Positions 25,338-34,498 of a stretch of DNA of 64,000 nucleotides are shown here, one piece after another (the stretch's first letter is position 1; each line of letters begins with the position of its first letter). Source of the DNA: Dawidia soli (GTDB lineage Bacteria; Bacteroidota; Bacteroidia; Cytophagales; Cyclobacteriaceae); contig NZ_JAHESC010000012.1 in NCBI RefSeq assembly GCF_018598185.1, positions 94,500 through 158,499 of the forward strand, written 5' to 3'. The translations under genes were made by a program, and so were the position numbers. Under the pieces are notes generated by a model. The model had not been told where the DNA came from, ran no database searches, and worked only from the letters and a program-made list of their open reading frames with translations.

Positions 25338-26342
25338 CTAAAACTGATCGGGCCATACCTCCCACGCCAGGCTGTCGCGCAATACGCGCAGCTCGTCCTT
25401 GGCGGTGTTGGAGATGGGTGCAATGAAGGTAGCGCCATACGGCTGCTGGCTGAGGTACATCTGACCGCCGGTACGGTTCTCGGCTAGTGATGCCGTGTAT
25501 ACCTGGTGAATGACGTTGTTCAGGCTGGACGCGGAGAAGCCCGAGTCGAGGAACAGGCGCACGCTGAGCAGGTCGTTGTCGGCCGGCACCGTGATGTAGC
25601 GCGTTCTGCTGGCACCGAGCTCGATGGTCTGCAACAGCGTGTTGTTGGAGAAGTCGATGTACGTGGGCGATTGTGCAAACGCGTTGGCAAAGCTCTGGAG
25701 GTTGCCGACATGATCGAGCGCAATGTCGGAGATGCCGCCGTAGTCATAGAAGAATCCGAGTGTTTCCACCTTGTCCAACTCGCCGGTAATGCTTACAAAG
25801 TAATAGCCGGGTGTATCATAGAGGTGTGTCAAATAACATCCACATGTCGTCGCTTCAATGGGGGAACCGTCACCCCAATCGATGGAGAGGGCGGCATCGG
25901 AGGCCCCGAGGTCTAGCTGCACTTCCTGCTGACCGCCTGTTACAAAGGTAAGCGCCGGTACCAGGTCAATGTCAGCCAATCGCCCACCTTGTTCCTTTCG
26001 CAGCGAGCGCATGGTGAAGGTCCTGACGACCTTCTGAAAAGCGTCTGCTTTCACGACCAGCGAATAGACCTTGTCCTGATCGCCGTTGAATGCGATGCGA
26101 TCCTTCAGTTTTTTCAGCAATTGACTGTAAACGGTGTCTTTTCCGTCGAGGACATATACTTTGGCAACCACTTCCGATGAAGCGGCCGGCCGCTTTCCAT
26201 AGACAGCCGGGGCATTCAGCTGAATGGAAATACCTTCGGCGTCCGCCGCCGTCTTTACGCTTTCGTCTTCCTTACAGCCCGACAATGCAAGCGCTATTGC
26301 CGTCGCCGCGATGATACCATTCGTCCAGTTGATTTTCTTCAT
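25338..26342 (-). CDS. Array lipoprotein 1, short form lacking the first domain
   Basis: A 334-residue lipoprotein (lipobox ALSGC). It starts directly with the second domain of its paralogues (YVLDGKDTVYSQLLKKLKDRIAFNGD), then has the PKD-like domain with SIDWGDG, a leucine-rich-like part (IDFSNNTLLQTIELG) and the shared tail (LRVLRDSLAWEVWPDQF). The roughly 140-residue first domain of the others (SLYVTI...ATPKEGS) is missing. It is the last and most divergent of eight tandem paralogues, separated from its neighbour by 182 bp and a hairpin. Surface or periplasmic ligand binding is likely; no function is established. Confidence 0.8.
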   Translation of the reverse strand: MKKINWTNGIIAATAIALALSGCKEDESVKTAADAEGISIQLNAPAVYGKRPAASSEVVAKVYVLDGKDTVYSQLLKKLKDRIAFNGDQDKVYSLVVKADAFQKVVRTFTMRSLRKEQGGRLADIDLVPALTFVTGGQQEVQLDLGASDAALSIDWGDGSPIEATTCGCYLTHLYDTPGYYFVSITGELDKVETLGFFYDYGGISDIALDHVGNLQSFANAFAQSPTYIDFSNNTLLQTIELGASRTRYITVPADNDLLSVRLFLDSGFSASSLNNVIHQVYTASLAENRTGGQMYLSQQPYGATFIAPISNTAKDELRVLRDSLAWEVWPDQF

Positions 26343-26469
26343 ACGCTTGTTTTTAAGTAATGTTTATATGCTGATGGGTGTGGGGATGTCCAACGTGCGG
26401 GGTGTACACCTGTCCCATAAAAAAAAGGGCCTGACATTCCGCACCTTCCGGTCTGATCTGTCGCCGTTA

Positions 26470-26498
26470 CTTCTGCTCCACACGGCGTGGAGCAGAAG
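26470..26498. terminator. Hairpin between array lipoproteins 2 and 1
   Basis: Perfect 12-bp arms CTTCTGCTCCAC (26470-26481) / GTGGAGCAGAAG (26487-26498) with loop ACGGC, 27 bp after the stop of array lipoprotein 2. It lacks a T-run, so termination is uncertain. Confidence 0.5.
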
Positions 26499-26524
26499 CT
26501 TTGCTACGGCGGCTCTATGTGTCG

Positions 26525-27955
26525 TTACTCGTCGATCGATGTCGGCCAGATCTCCCAGCCATAGGTGTCGCGCAAGGCGCGCAGCTCCTGGAAGGATTGC
26601 GGCGAAGGCCATGCGATAAAGCCCCAGGTGCTATACGGCGTGTCGCTGAGGTACAGCCAGCCACCGTGCGCACCGGTCGTTACGGCATTTACGTACGCCG
26701 CGTGGATGACCTCGTCCATCGAAGCGGGTGAGAAGCCCACCTGGGCCACAAGGTCTACGGCAAACAACGGCGGCGCTTCCGGCAACACGAACGAGCGAAC
26801 ATCGCTATAGGCCATATGAATGGATGCGATGTGCGGGTTATGGCTGAAGTCGATCACCTGCGGCGAGTCGGCAAAGGACAACGCGAATAGCTGAAGCGCG
26901 GGCAGATAGTCGAGTGTGAGCGAACGCAGGGCGCCGTCGTCGTAATAATACTCGACGCCGGACACACTGCTCAGGTCGCTGCCGTAGACGCTGACAAAGA
27001 ACTGGCCTTCGCGTCCGTACGCGTGCGTTAACCGGTTTGTGATATCGCGGATGTCGGCTACCGGCACCACGTTGCCATCACCCCAGTCGATAAACAGGTT
27101 GTCGGCCGGCCCCTGCAGGCGGAAGGCGAAGTCGTTGCCCCAGCGGGTTACGAACGTAAACGCCTGCTCGAGTGTGACGGTCAGCGGACCGCCCGACAGG
27201 CTCGGGATCAGTTCCTGTAGTACAAAGGGCACCACCTGTTTGCGATAGCCCGGCTGTACCAACACCAGTTCATAGGGCCGCTCCTGGTTGCCCACAAAGG
27301 CGATGTCGTTCGTACCGGCCGGCAACTGCTGGCTGTAGATCGTATCGGTGCCGTCAACAATATAGGCGTGGACCGACGCGAGCACCAGCGTCTCCCCTTC
27401 CGGCTTAAACACCGACAGTTTGAAATACGGGAAGGGCGCCACCGTAATGTTGAAGCTGGCGTAGCCGAAGTCCTCCGGGGTATATCCGTCGGCAACGGGC
27501 AACACCTCTACGCCCAGCTCGGTAACGTCTTCGTCATATACCGTGAAGGGTACCGGCAACGGGTCGTCTACCCACTGTGCGAGCGACGAGCCTTGTTTCG
27601 GGGTGGCGTACGACACCTGGCTGTCGGCTACGATAAACTCCGTGAGCGTGTAGTTACCCGGTGCCAGTGACAGCGGCTGACTGACGACGCTCTCACCCAA
27701 CGTGATGAGTGTGACCTCCTTCAGGTCAAACACCACGTCACCGGCAGCGTTTACGACGGTGACATACAACTTCGCGCCCGAAGGCAAGGCGGACGCCTTT
27801 CTTCCGGTGGTACTACCGTCTTTCCCCGGCTGGGGCCGGATCGCAAAACGAACGTCGCCGGGCCGGGCCGGACTTTTCTCATCATCCTGACACGATGGAA
27901 AGAGCATCGCGCATGCAAGCATGCTCAAGCAAAAGAACCAACTGACTTTTTTCAT
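26525..27955 (-). CDS. Array lipoprotein 2 (PKD-like plus leucine-rich tail)
   Basis: A 476-residue lipoprotein (lipobox AMLFPSC). Domain order matches the full-length paralogues: first domain (LPSGAKLYVTVVNAAGDVVFDL through YATPKQGS), second domain (FKLSVFKPEGETLVLASVHAYIVDGTDTIY), PKD-like domain with FIDWGDGN and HAYGREGQFFVSVYG, leucine-rich-like segments (VIDFSHNPHIASIHM) and the tail ELRALRDTYGWEIWP. It lies 48 bp after array lipoprotein 3, so the two are probably one transcription unit. Its first domain is nearest to that of lipoprotein 3. Function unknown. Confidence 0.82.
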   Translation of the reverse strand: MKKVSWFFCLSMLACAMLFPSCQDDEKSPARPGDVRFAIRPQPGKDGSTTGRKASALPSGAKLYVTVVNAAGDVVFDLKEVTLITLGESVVSQPLSLAPGNYTLTEFIVADSQVSYATPKQGSSLAQWVDDPLPVPFTVYDEDVTELGVEVLPVADGYTPEDFGYASFNITVAPFPYFKLSVFKPEGETLVLASVHAYIVDGTDTIYSQQLPAGTNDIAFVGNQERPYELVLVQPGYRKQVVPFVLQELIPSLSGGPLTVTLEQAFTFVTRWGNDFAFRLQGPADNLFIDWGDGNVVPVADIRDITNRLTHAYGREGQFFVSVYGSDLSSVSGVEYYYDDGALRSLTLDYLPALQLFALSFADSPQVIDFSHNPHIASIHMAYSDVRSFVLPEAPPLFAVDLVAQVGFSPASMDEVIHAAYVNAVTTGAHGGWLYLSDTPYSTWGFIAWPSPQSFQELRALRDTYGWEIWPTSIDE

Positions 27956-28003
27956 ACGATTTAGGGGTTGAATGTTAAGGGTTATGCGGTATTACCGTGA
28001 TCG

Positions 28004-29437
28004 CTAAAATTCATCCGGGGAGATACTCCATCCGTAGACATCACGCAGCGCGCGAAGTTTCTCCAGCGCATCGGACGAAGGTGTTACGATCAAACGGCGT
28101 GGGACCGTATACATCGTCTCGAGGGCCAACGTGCCTACGGGCATGCGGCCCTCTACCGCCGCCCGGTAGGACACATCGATAATATGGTCGAGAGAGCTTT
28201 GCTGGAACGTGTCGTTGTTCCCCATCAGAAGGATATAGCGCACGGTCGCATCTTCTGCCAGCACGATCGAACGGGCATTGGCGATGATCATCTCGATCTC
28301 GTGCAATACGGGATTATGGGAAAAATCTACGACGGGAGGCGCTGCGGCAAATCCCTGTCTGAATCTCCTCAGCGCCGGCAGGTTGTCGAGGGTAATTTCC
28401 TTCAGTGATCCGAAATCATAGAAGAATCCCAGCTCCTCAATGTGGTTCAGGTCGTTTCCATACACGCTGACGAAATAATGATCTTTGTCGCCCGTGTATT
28501 CGTGCTCGACCTGATCGGCTATTACCGGAACGAGCGGCTCGATGGTGCCGTCACCCCAATCTACCGTCAGCTCGTCCAGCGAGCTTCCCACCACGCTGAA
28601 CGCCGCACCACGATTATAACGCGTCACAAATGTAAACGCCGGCCGAAGGGCTATCTCCAGGGCCTTCTTGCCCGAGCTTATCAGCGTTTCCAACAACGTC
28701 GGAAGCGTAAAGTCCACGGTATACCGGGCATATCCGGGCTGCTCCAATACCAGCTGATAGATCGCTTCCATATCTCCCACGAATGCGATCGCGTTTATAC
28801 CCGCCGGCAGCGCCTGGCTAAAGACCGTGTCGGCCCCTTGAAGTATTGACGCACGTACGGGTATAAACGCCAACCCGTTTTCGTTCAGCGTGAATACCGA
28901 GAGATTAAAATAGGGATATGCTGCTACTTGTATCCCGAAACCTACATATCCGAAGTCCTGCGGTGCGTTGGTCTCGTCAAACGGCAACACCTGCACCTGG
29001 AGTCCGGCAATGGTATTGTCCTCGACGGTGAATGCGATCGGTAGCGGGTCCTCCACCCACTGTGCCAGCGGCGACCCTTCCTGCGGCGCGACATATGACA
29101 CCTGGTCGCCGGCCACGATGAACCTGGTTAAAATATAGTCTCCCGTATTGAGTGCTAACGGCTCGCTTACAGCATAGCCGCCCATGTTGACCAGTGTTAC
29201 CTCCCGCAGCGAATAGACTTCTTCGCCGGCTGTAGTTGCAATAGAGACGTACAGCTTCGCCCCTTCAGGAAGGCTTTGTGTGACCCGACCGTCGGGGGCA
29301 TCGGCCGAAACCCGGTGCTGCAGCGTAAACCGGACAGTGCCCGGCCTGGCGGGGTTATTATCATCTTCCTGGCAAGACGACAGGAACGCCGCGTATGTCA
29401 GCAGGGTAAGGCAAAAGACCTTATGTATTATTTTCAT
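28004..29437 (-). CDS. Array lipoprotein 3 (PKD-like plus leucine-rich tail)
   Basis: A 477-residue lipoprotein with lipobox AFLSSC after MKIIHKVFCL. I start at 29437 because this gives a normal signal peptide; the longer frame to 29509 adds 24 non-hydrophobic residues. It contains the first domain (LPEGAKLYVSIATTAGEEVYSL), second domain (YFNLSVFTLNENGLAFIPVRASILQGADTVFSQ), PKD-like LTVDWGDGT and the tail KLRALRDVYGWSISPDEF. A 671-bp gap separates it from lipoprotein 4, so it starts a second transcription unit with lipoprotein 2. Function unknown. Confidence 0.82.
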   Translation of the reverse strand: MKIIHKVFCLTLLTYAAFLSSCQEDDNNPARPGTVRFTLQHRVSADAPDGRVTQSLPEGAKLYVSIATTAGEEVYSLREVTLVNMGGYAVSEPLALNTGDYILTRFIVAGDQVSYVAPQEGSPLAQWVEDPLPIAFTVEDNTIAGLQVQVLPFDETNAPQDFGYVGFGIQVAAYPYFNLSVFTLNENGLAFIPVRASILQGADTVFSQALPAGINAIAFVGDMEAIYQLVLEQPGYARYTVDFTLPTLLETLISSGKKALEIALRPAFTFVTRYNRGAAFSVVGSSLDELTVDWGDGTIEPLVPVIADQVEHEYTGDKDHYFVSVYGNDLNHIEELGFFYDFGSLKEITLDNLPALRRFRQGFAAAPPVVDFSHNPVLHEIEMIIANARSIVLAEDATVRYILLMGNNDTFQQSSLDHIIDVSYRAAVEGRMPVGTLALETMYTVPRRLIVTPSSDALEKLRALRDVYGWSISPDEF

Positions 29438-30108
29438 AGTCTGATCATGTTTATGTTTTGACGGATCGTAATAAGGCTGATGAAGTGTGTTAAAGCTGTC
29501 TTTTTTCATAACGTCGTTAAAAGGATAATTTTAGAAAATATAGAACACGCACGCACGTACCTCGCGCGCGCCGAAAAATGGCGAGTATAAAGGCATACAG
29601 CAGCCATCACAGCACATGGAGTGTGCTGCTTGCCTTGACATGGCTACCGATACATCTGTCTACTGACGCTGTGGAAAAATTTCGGGTAAGACAGGATCCT
29701 CTTCCGAAGAGCGGAAGACCCGGGCGGGTGAAACAAGATCAAGATGCCAACTATAGCTTTTCATATCGTAGGGATTTAAGTATCCATCGTTTGTAGTACG
29801 GCCACGCCTGAGGGAAGAGATACGCCACGGTATACCTATACACTGCCTGTTCCTCTTTTGAGGAAGCGTTTCTACAACCAGTCTATATGCGAGGAGCTCC
29901 CGGGAAGTTTGTTCAACGTTCTTTACACTTCAATACTTTCTTGCGGTACTTCAGCGAGAGCATGTAAATGTATCACTAATTGCCATCAATTGTTAACCTG
30001 AATAAAGAAAAAATATTGGGGAAATATAATGGAAAGGCTCCGCCCCCATGCGTGTGGGGGCAGAGCCTTTCATTCCGTACGTACATTCCGTACGTTGTAA
30101 ATGCTATG
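29438..30108. other. Largest gap in the lipoprotein array
   Basis: No gene recognised. The gap presumably carries the promoter for lipoproteins 3 and 2, though no clear TAnnTTTG box is visible. It holds small hairpins (CTTCCG / CGGAAG near 29701), a GCCAACTATAG motif at 29746-29756 also found in the small-RNA pair at 43 kb, and the terminator-like hairpin at 30033-30070. Confidence 0.5.
30033..30070 (-). terminator. Terminator-like hairpin after array lipoprotein 4
   Basis: AAAGGCTC plus GCCCCC pairs with GGGGGC plus GAGCCTTT (30033-30047 / 30056-30070), with one internal mismatch. It lies 39 bp after the lipoprotein 4 stop. The downstream T-run is short. Confidence 0.6.
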
Positions 30109-31524
30109 TCAGAAATCGTACGGCCAGACCAGCCATCCGTGCAGGTCCCGCAGCTCGCGCAGCATCGCCAGTGACTCTTCGGTGACGGGTCCCACGAATT
30201 CCCCCGCGCCTTCGGGCATCGTACTGAGGTATAGAAAGCCCTCGTATCCATAGGTCATTTGTCCACGGTAGGCGGCTTGGATGGCAGCGTTCAACGATGC
30301 TTCTGACGTTCCCGCGTTGCCGACCAGGTCTACAAGACTCAGGCGCGCGTCTTCCGGCAGATCGAACGAGCGGATGTCACTATGAGGAAATGAGATCAGG
30401 CTGATCCGGGGATTGTGTCTGAAATCCACATATACCGGCGATCGTGTCTCGGCTGCCGCGAAGATCAGAAGATTGGGCAGGTTCACGAGTGAAATTTCCG
30501 TCGTAGGCCCATTCCCGTACGATTCCAATGCCGAGATACTCTCCAGGTCGCCGTAGATACTGACGAAGTGCAGCAGATGATCATCGGTGTAGTAATGCAC
30601 AAAGGATCCGAATATGCTGGAGGTCATCGGCTCCACGACACCGTCACCCCAGTCGATCGTCAGGTCCTCCCCATTGCCCGTCAACCGGAACGTATAGAAA
30701 TACGTACCGTAGGCGGTGAACGTCAATGCCGGCGTGAGTGTCACCGAAAGGGGCGCGCCATCCAGCGCTTCCAGCAGCTCGCCCAGCACAAATGTCTGGG
30801 TATGCTGGCGGTACGAGGGCTGCGTCAGCGACAAGGTATACGTCCGCGAAGGATCACCGACAAAGGCTATCGCGTTCGTGCCGGCGGGGAGCGTTTGTTT
30901 GTAGACCGTATCGGCACCGTCGAGTATGCTGGCGCGCACCGGCGAGAACACCGGGGTGTGGCTGCTATCGTAGGCAAACACCGAGAGCCGGAAGTACGGA
31001 AAGGGCGCGACGTTGACGCGAAAGGTAACATAACCAAATTCATCGGCGCTGTGTTCACCGGTGGCGAGCACCTGTACATCCTGTCCCGTCACGGCGTCCG
31101 CCGTGACGGAGAAAGATGCCGGCAGTGGGTCTGCTACCCAGGCAGCCAAGGGCGAGCCTTCTTTGGGCGTGGCGTAGAGCGTCGTACCGACAGCATCTGT
31201 TACCAGGAAATCTGTGAGCGTGTAGGTACCGGGTGGCAGCGGTAAAGGCTCGCTGACATAGTCCTCGCCGAGGGTAAGCAACGCGATCTGCTTCATTGTA
31301 TATACTTCGTGACCACCCGCATCCGCGATCGTTACGTACACGGACGCACCGGCCGGCAGGACGGCTCCCACCCGGCCGTGGCTTGCTTCTCCGACCGCGC
31401 GGGCATCGATGGTAAAACGTACATTTCCCGGCACGGCCGGGCCTTGTGCTTCATCATGACATCCCGAAACGAGGACCGTCAGAACGGACAGCATGACGAA
31501 TAAAATCCAGCTATTGTTTTTCAT
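30109..31524 (-). CDS. Array lipoprotein 4 (PKD-like plus leucine-rich tail)
   Basis: A 471-residue lipoprotein (lipobox TVLVSGC). Start at 31524 (MKNNSWILF) gives a proper signal peptide; the longer frame to 31569 overlaps the neighbour. It shares the four-part build of the family: LPAGASVYVTIADAGGHEVYTM, RLSVFAYDSSHTPVFSPVRAS, TIDWGDGV, and the tail LRELRDLHGWLVWPYDF. Its first two domains are very close to those of lipoprotein 5 (for example DTVYKQTLPAGTNAIAFVG against DTIYKQVLPARTYDIAFVG), which marks a recent duplication. Last gene of the unit reading from lipoprotein 8. Confidence 0.82.
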   Translation of the reverse strand: MKNNSWILFVMLSVLTVLVSGCHDEAQGPAVPGNVRFTIDARAVGEASHGRVGAVLPAGASVYVTIADAGGHEVYTMKQIALLTLGEDYVSEPLPLPPGTYTLTDFLVTDAVGTTLYATPKEGSPLAAWVADPLPASFSVTADAVTGQDVQVLATGEHSADEFGYVTFRVNVAPFPYFRLSVFAYDSSHTPVFSPVRASILDGADTVYKQTLPAGTNAIAFVGDPSRTYTLSLTQPSYRQHTQTFVLGELLEALDGAPLSVTLTPALTFTAYGTYFYTFRLTGNGEDLTIDWGDGVVEPMTSSIFGSFVHYYTDDHLLHFVSIYGDLESISALESYGNGPTTEISLVNLPNLLIFAAAETRSPVYVDFRHNPRISLISFPHSDIRSFDLPEDARLSLVDLVGNAGTSEASLNAAIQAAYRGQMTYGYEGFLYLSTMPEGAGEFVGPVTEESLAMLRELRDLHGWLVWPYDF

Positions 31525-31541
31525 GCGAAAGGGGCTTAGGG

Positions 31542-32954
31542 TTAAAATCCTTCGGGCCAAATCGTCCATCCATATTCCCGGAGTGCGCTGAGCATCGCCA
31601 GTGATTCTTCGGTGACAGGGGCCACGAATTCACTTCCACCGGGGGTGGAACTGAGATACAGCGAGCCGGTGTATCCCCGCTCTATTTGTCCGAGGTAGGC
31701 CGCGTGGATGGCGGCGTTCAACGACACTTCCGATGTGCCGTCGTTGCCGACCACGTCTACCACCCGCAGCCGCGCGCCTTCCGGCAGATCGAACGAACGA
31801 ACTTTACTATAGGGTACTGAAATTGTCTGGATCAGGGGATTCTTTTTAAAGTCCAGGTGGGTGGGTGATCGTGTCAGAAAAGCGGCGGCGAAATTCTGGA
31901 GGTTGGGCAGGCTTACCAGGGAAATTTCGGCGATGTCCGAGCTTCCATAGTAAAACTCTACGAGGGTGATACTGTTCACATCACCGTAAACACTGACAAA
32001 GTGCAACGGATTGCCATCCTCATAGAAATGGGTCATGTAGTCCGCGGCAGGTTCTTCCATGCCATCGCCCCAGTCGACCATCAGGTCTTGCAGATTGCCC
32101 CCGAGCCGGAATACATATTCGAACCCGATGTTTTGTGCCGAGGTAAACGTCAATGCGGGTGTGAGGGTGACCAAAAGCGGCGCGCCGTCCAGCGCCTCCA
32201 GCAGCTCGCCCAGCACAAATGTCCGGGTATATCTACGATAGGACGGCTGCGTCAGCGACAAGGTGTACGTCCGGGACAGATCGCCGACGAAGGCTATATC
32301 GTACGTACGGGCCGGCAGCACCTGTTTATAGATCGTATCGGTACCGTCGAGTATACAGGCGTGCACGGGCGTGAACGCCAGGGCGTTGGTCGTGTCGTGG
32401 GCAAACACCGACAGTCTGAAATACGGAAAAGGCGCGACCTCGACGCCAAAGGCGACATAGCCAAATTCCTCGGCGCTGTATTCGGCGATGGCCAGCACCT
32501 GTACATCGAGCCCGGTCATGGCATCCTGCGTTACCGAGAAGGATACCGGCAGCGGGTCTGTTACCCAGGCGGCCAGCGGCGAGCCTTCTTTGGGTGTGGC
32601 GTAAAGCGTGATACCGGCGGTATCTGTCACCAGGAAATCTGTGAGTGTATAGGCACCGGGCGACAGCAGCAAAGGCTCGCTGACATAGTCCCCGCCGAGG
32701 GTAAGCAAGGCGATCTGCTTCAGCGTATATACTTCTTGACCACTCGCATCTGCGATCGTTACGTACACCGACGCACCGGCCGGCAGGACCGCTCCTACCC
32801 GGCCATGGCCGGCACCCACGACCGTGCGGGCGTCGATGGCGAAGCGTACATTCCCGGGCGTAGCCGGGCCGTGTGCTTCCTGTTCTTCGTCACGGCATCC
32901 GGGGAGGTAAACCGCTACCAGGATGAACCATAAAAGCCAATAATTTCTTTTCAT
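31542..32954 (-). CDS. Array lipoprotein 5 (PKD-like plus leucine-rich tail)
   Basis: A 470-residue lipoprotein (MKRNYWLLWF, lipobox AVYLPGC). The start at 32954 is chosen because the longer frame to 33095 would run into the end of the preceding gene. Near-duplicate of lipoprotein 4 in the first two domains; the PKD-like part (MVDWGDGM), the leucine-rich part (HLDFKKNPLIQTISVPYS) and the tail (MLSALREYGWTIWPEGF) differ more. It lies 17 bp before lipoprotein 4 and 43 bp after lipoprotein 6, so it is inside a multi-gene unit. Function unknown. Confidence 0.82.
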   Translation of the reverse strand: MKRNYWLLWFILVAVYLPGCRDEEQEAHGPATPGNVRFAIDARTVVGAGHGRVGAVLPAGASVYVTIADASGQEVYTLKQIALLTLGGDYVSEPLLLSPGAYTLTDFLVTDTAGITLYATPKEGSPLAAWVTDPLPVSFSVTQDAMTGLDVQVLAIAEYSAEEFGYVAFGVEVAPFPYFRLSVFAHDTTNALAFTPVHACILDGTDTIYKQVLPARTYDIAFVGDLSRTYTLSLTQPSYRRYTRTFVLGELLEALDGAPLLVTLTPALTFTSAQNIGFEYVFRLGGNLQDLMVDWGDGMEEPAADYMTHFYEDGNPLHFVSVYGDVNSITLVEFYYGSSDIAEISLVSLPNLQNFAAAFLTRSPTHLDFKKNPLIQTISVPYSKVRSFDLPEGARLRVVDVVGNDGTSEVSLNAAIHAAYLGQIERGYTGSLYLSSTPGGSEFVAPVTEESLAMLSALREYGWTIWPEGF

Positions 32955-32997
32955 TTTTATAACTTGTTGTAAGGTTGTTGTTGATCCGGACAGGCAT

Positions 32998-34395
32998 CTA
33001 CTGGTATATCGTCCAGCTGAGCTCACCCATGTGGCCCAGCCGGTCCATCGGGTACGGAGAAGGCGGCCCGATGATGCCTTGTCCCGGGCCTGCACTCAGG
33101 TTAATCTCGCCGTTGAATATCTGTTGCTCGAACGCATGGTCGTGTATATCCAGAATGATCTGATCCAACACTGGCACCGGAAAGTCTGCATTACCCTCCA
33201 GGCTCATCCATCGGATCAACGGATTGTTACGGATATCGAAGTATCGGATGTCGGAGTATGCTACGTCCAACGACTCCAGCACGGGGTTATGCGAGAGGTC
33301 GACCGAGTCGGCTCCCGTAGTGTTCGCCATGCTAAAGCTTCGCAGTCCCGGCAAGGCCCGCAGGGAGTAGCGGTCGCTTTGCGTATCGGTGAAACTTAAA
33401 TATTCCACGGCCGCGAGGTCGCCCGCAACACTCACATGATACTGTCCCGGCTGTGCATAGGTGTGTTGAGGCAAATAGGTCTCGCCTCCGCTCGTCGTAG
33501 GCGGAAGCACCTCTTCGGTGCCGTCGCCCCAATGGATGACAAACGGCGTGGTCTCACGGCCCGTCTGCATGGTAAACCCGAAGTAGGGCGACCGGGAGGA
33601 TGCCGTAAATGTCAGCGCGTCTTCCAACGTTACCTGTAGTGGCGTGCCGTTCAGCTCGGCGAGCAGATCGGCGAGCACAAAGGTGCGCATATAGGTTTTG
33701 TACGATTCTTTCATTAAGACAAGTGTATACGTCGCCGCCAGGCTACCGGAAAATTCGATGTCGTTGATGGCCGCAGGAAGGTAGTCCTGTAGTAACGTAT
33801 CACCTTCGGACAGCAGGTACGCATATACCCGCGCAAACTCGGCGCTGGAATCGCCTGCCCGGAAGACCGCGAGCCTGAAACGCGGGACGAGCATAACCTC
33901 CACCGTAAAGGTGACATAGCCGAACTGTGCCGGTTGGTAGACATCGGTCGGCAGCACCTCTACGTCCACCTGCGCAATGCCGTTATTGCTCACGGTAAAA
34001 GCCAGTGGCAGCGGGTCGTCCACCCACGGGGCCAGTTCCGAAGCTTCTTTGGGTGCGGCATACACGGCGTCGCCAGCGGCGTCGGCCACCAGGAAGTCCG
34101 TGAGCTCATAGTTACCGCCGGGCAATGCCAGGGGCTCGCTGATATACTCTTCGCCGAGCTTGAGCAGGCGTACCGGCTCCAGCGTATATACGTCGTCTCC
34201 ACCTTCCCGGCGGATGCTTACGTACAACGAGGCTCCGTCGGGAAGCGACGTCGCCATGCGTCCCTGGCTGGCGGCCACGGTGGGGCGTAGCGCAAAACGG
34301 ATGGTACCCGGCCTGGCCGGTGCCGGATCGTCTGTGCAGTGCTGCCATAGAAATGCCAGCACGAGGATGATACTAAATCGGGCGGTCTTTTTCAT
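32998..34395 (-). CDS. Array lipoprotein 6 (PKD-like plus leucine-rich tail)
   Basis: A 465-residue lipoprotein (MKKTARFSIILVLAFLWQHC). Start at 34395 is preferred over 34479 on signal-peptide grounds. Its first domain (LPDGASLYVSIRREGGDDVYTLEPVRLL) is nearly that of lipoprotein 8, whereas the signal peptide resembles lipoprotein 7 (LLAFVWQHC), a hint of mosaic exchange. The PKD-like domain has VIHWGDGT and the leucine-rich part VDLSHNPVLESLDVAYS. The tail is shorter than in the others and ends SWTIYQ. Function unknown. Confidence 0.82.
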   Translation of the reverse strand: MKKTARFSIILVLAFLWQHCTDDPAPARPGTIRFALRPTVAASQGRMATSLPDGASLYVSIRREGGDDVYTLEPVRLLKLGEEYISEPLALPGGNYELTDFLVADAAGDAVYAAPKEASELAPWVDDPLPLAFTVSNNGIAQVDVEVLPTDVYQPAQFGYVTFTVEVMLVPRFRLAVFRAGDSSAEFARVYAYLLSEGDTLLQDYLPAAINDIEFSGSLAATYTLVLMKESYKTYMRTFVLADLLAELNGTPLQVTLEDALTFTASSRSPYFGFTMQTGRETTPFVIHWGDGTEEVLPPTTSGGETYLPQHTYAQPGQYHVSVAGDLAAVEYLSFTDTQSDRYSLRALPGLRSFSMANTTGADSVDLSHNPVLESLDVAYSDIRYFDIRNNPLIRWMSLEGNADFPVPVLDQIILDIHDHAFEQQIFNGEINLSAGPGQGIIGPPSPYPMDRLGHMGELSWTIYQ

Positions 34396-34498
34396 GCATA
34401 GTGTTGTTTGACGGAGGGAAAAAAGGCCCCGGGGCCAACGGCTCTTTTGTGCCGTTGGCCTCCGAAGCCCTCTCAACAAAAACGTGATCGCTATCCTG

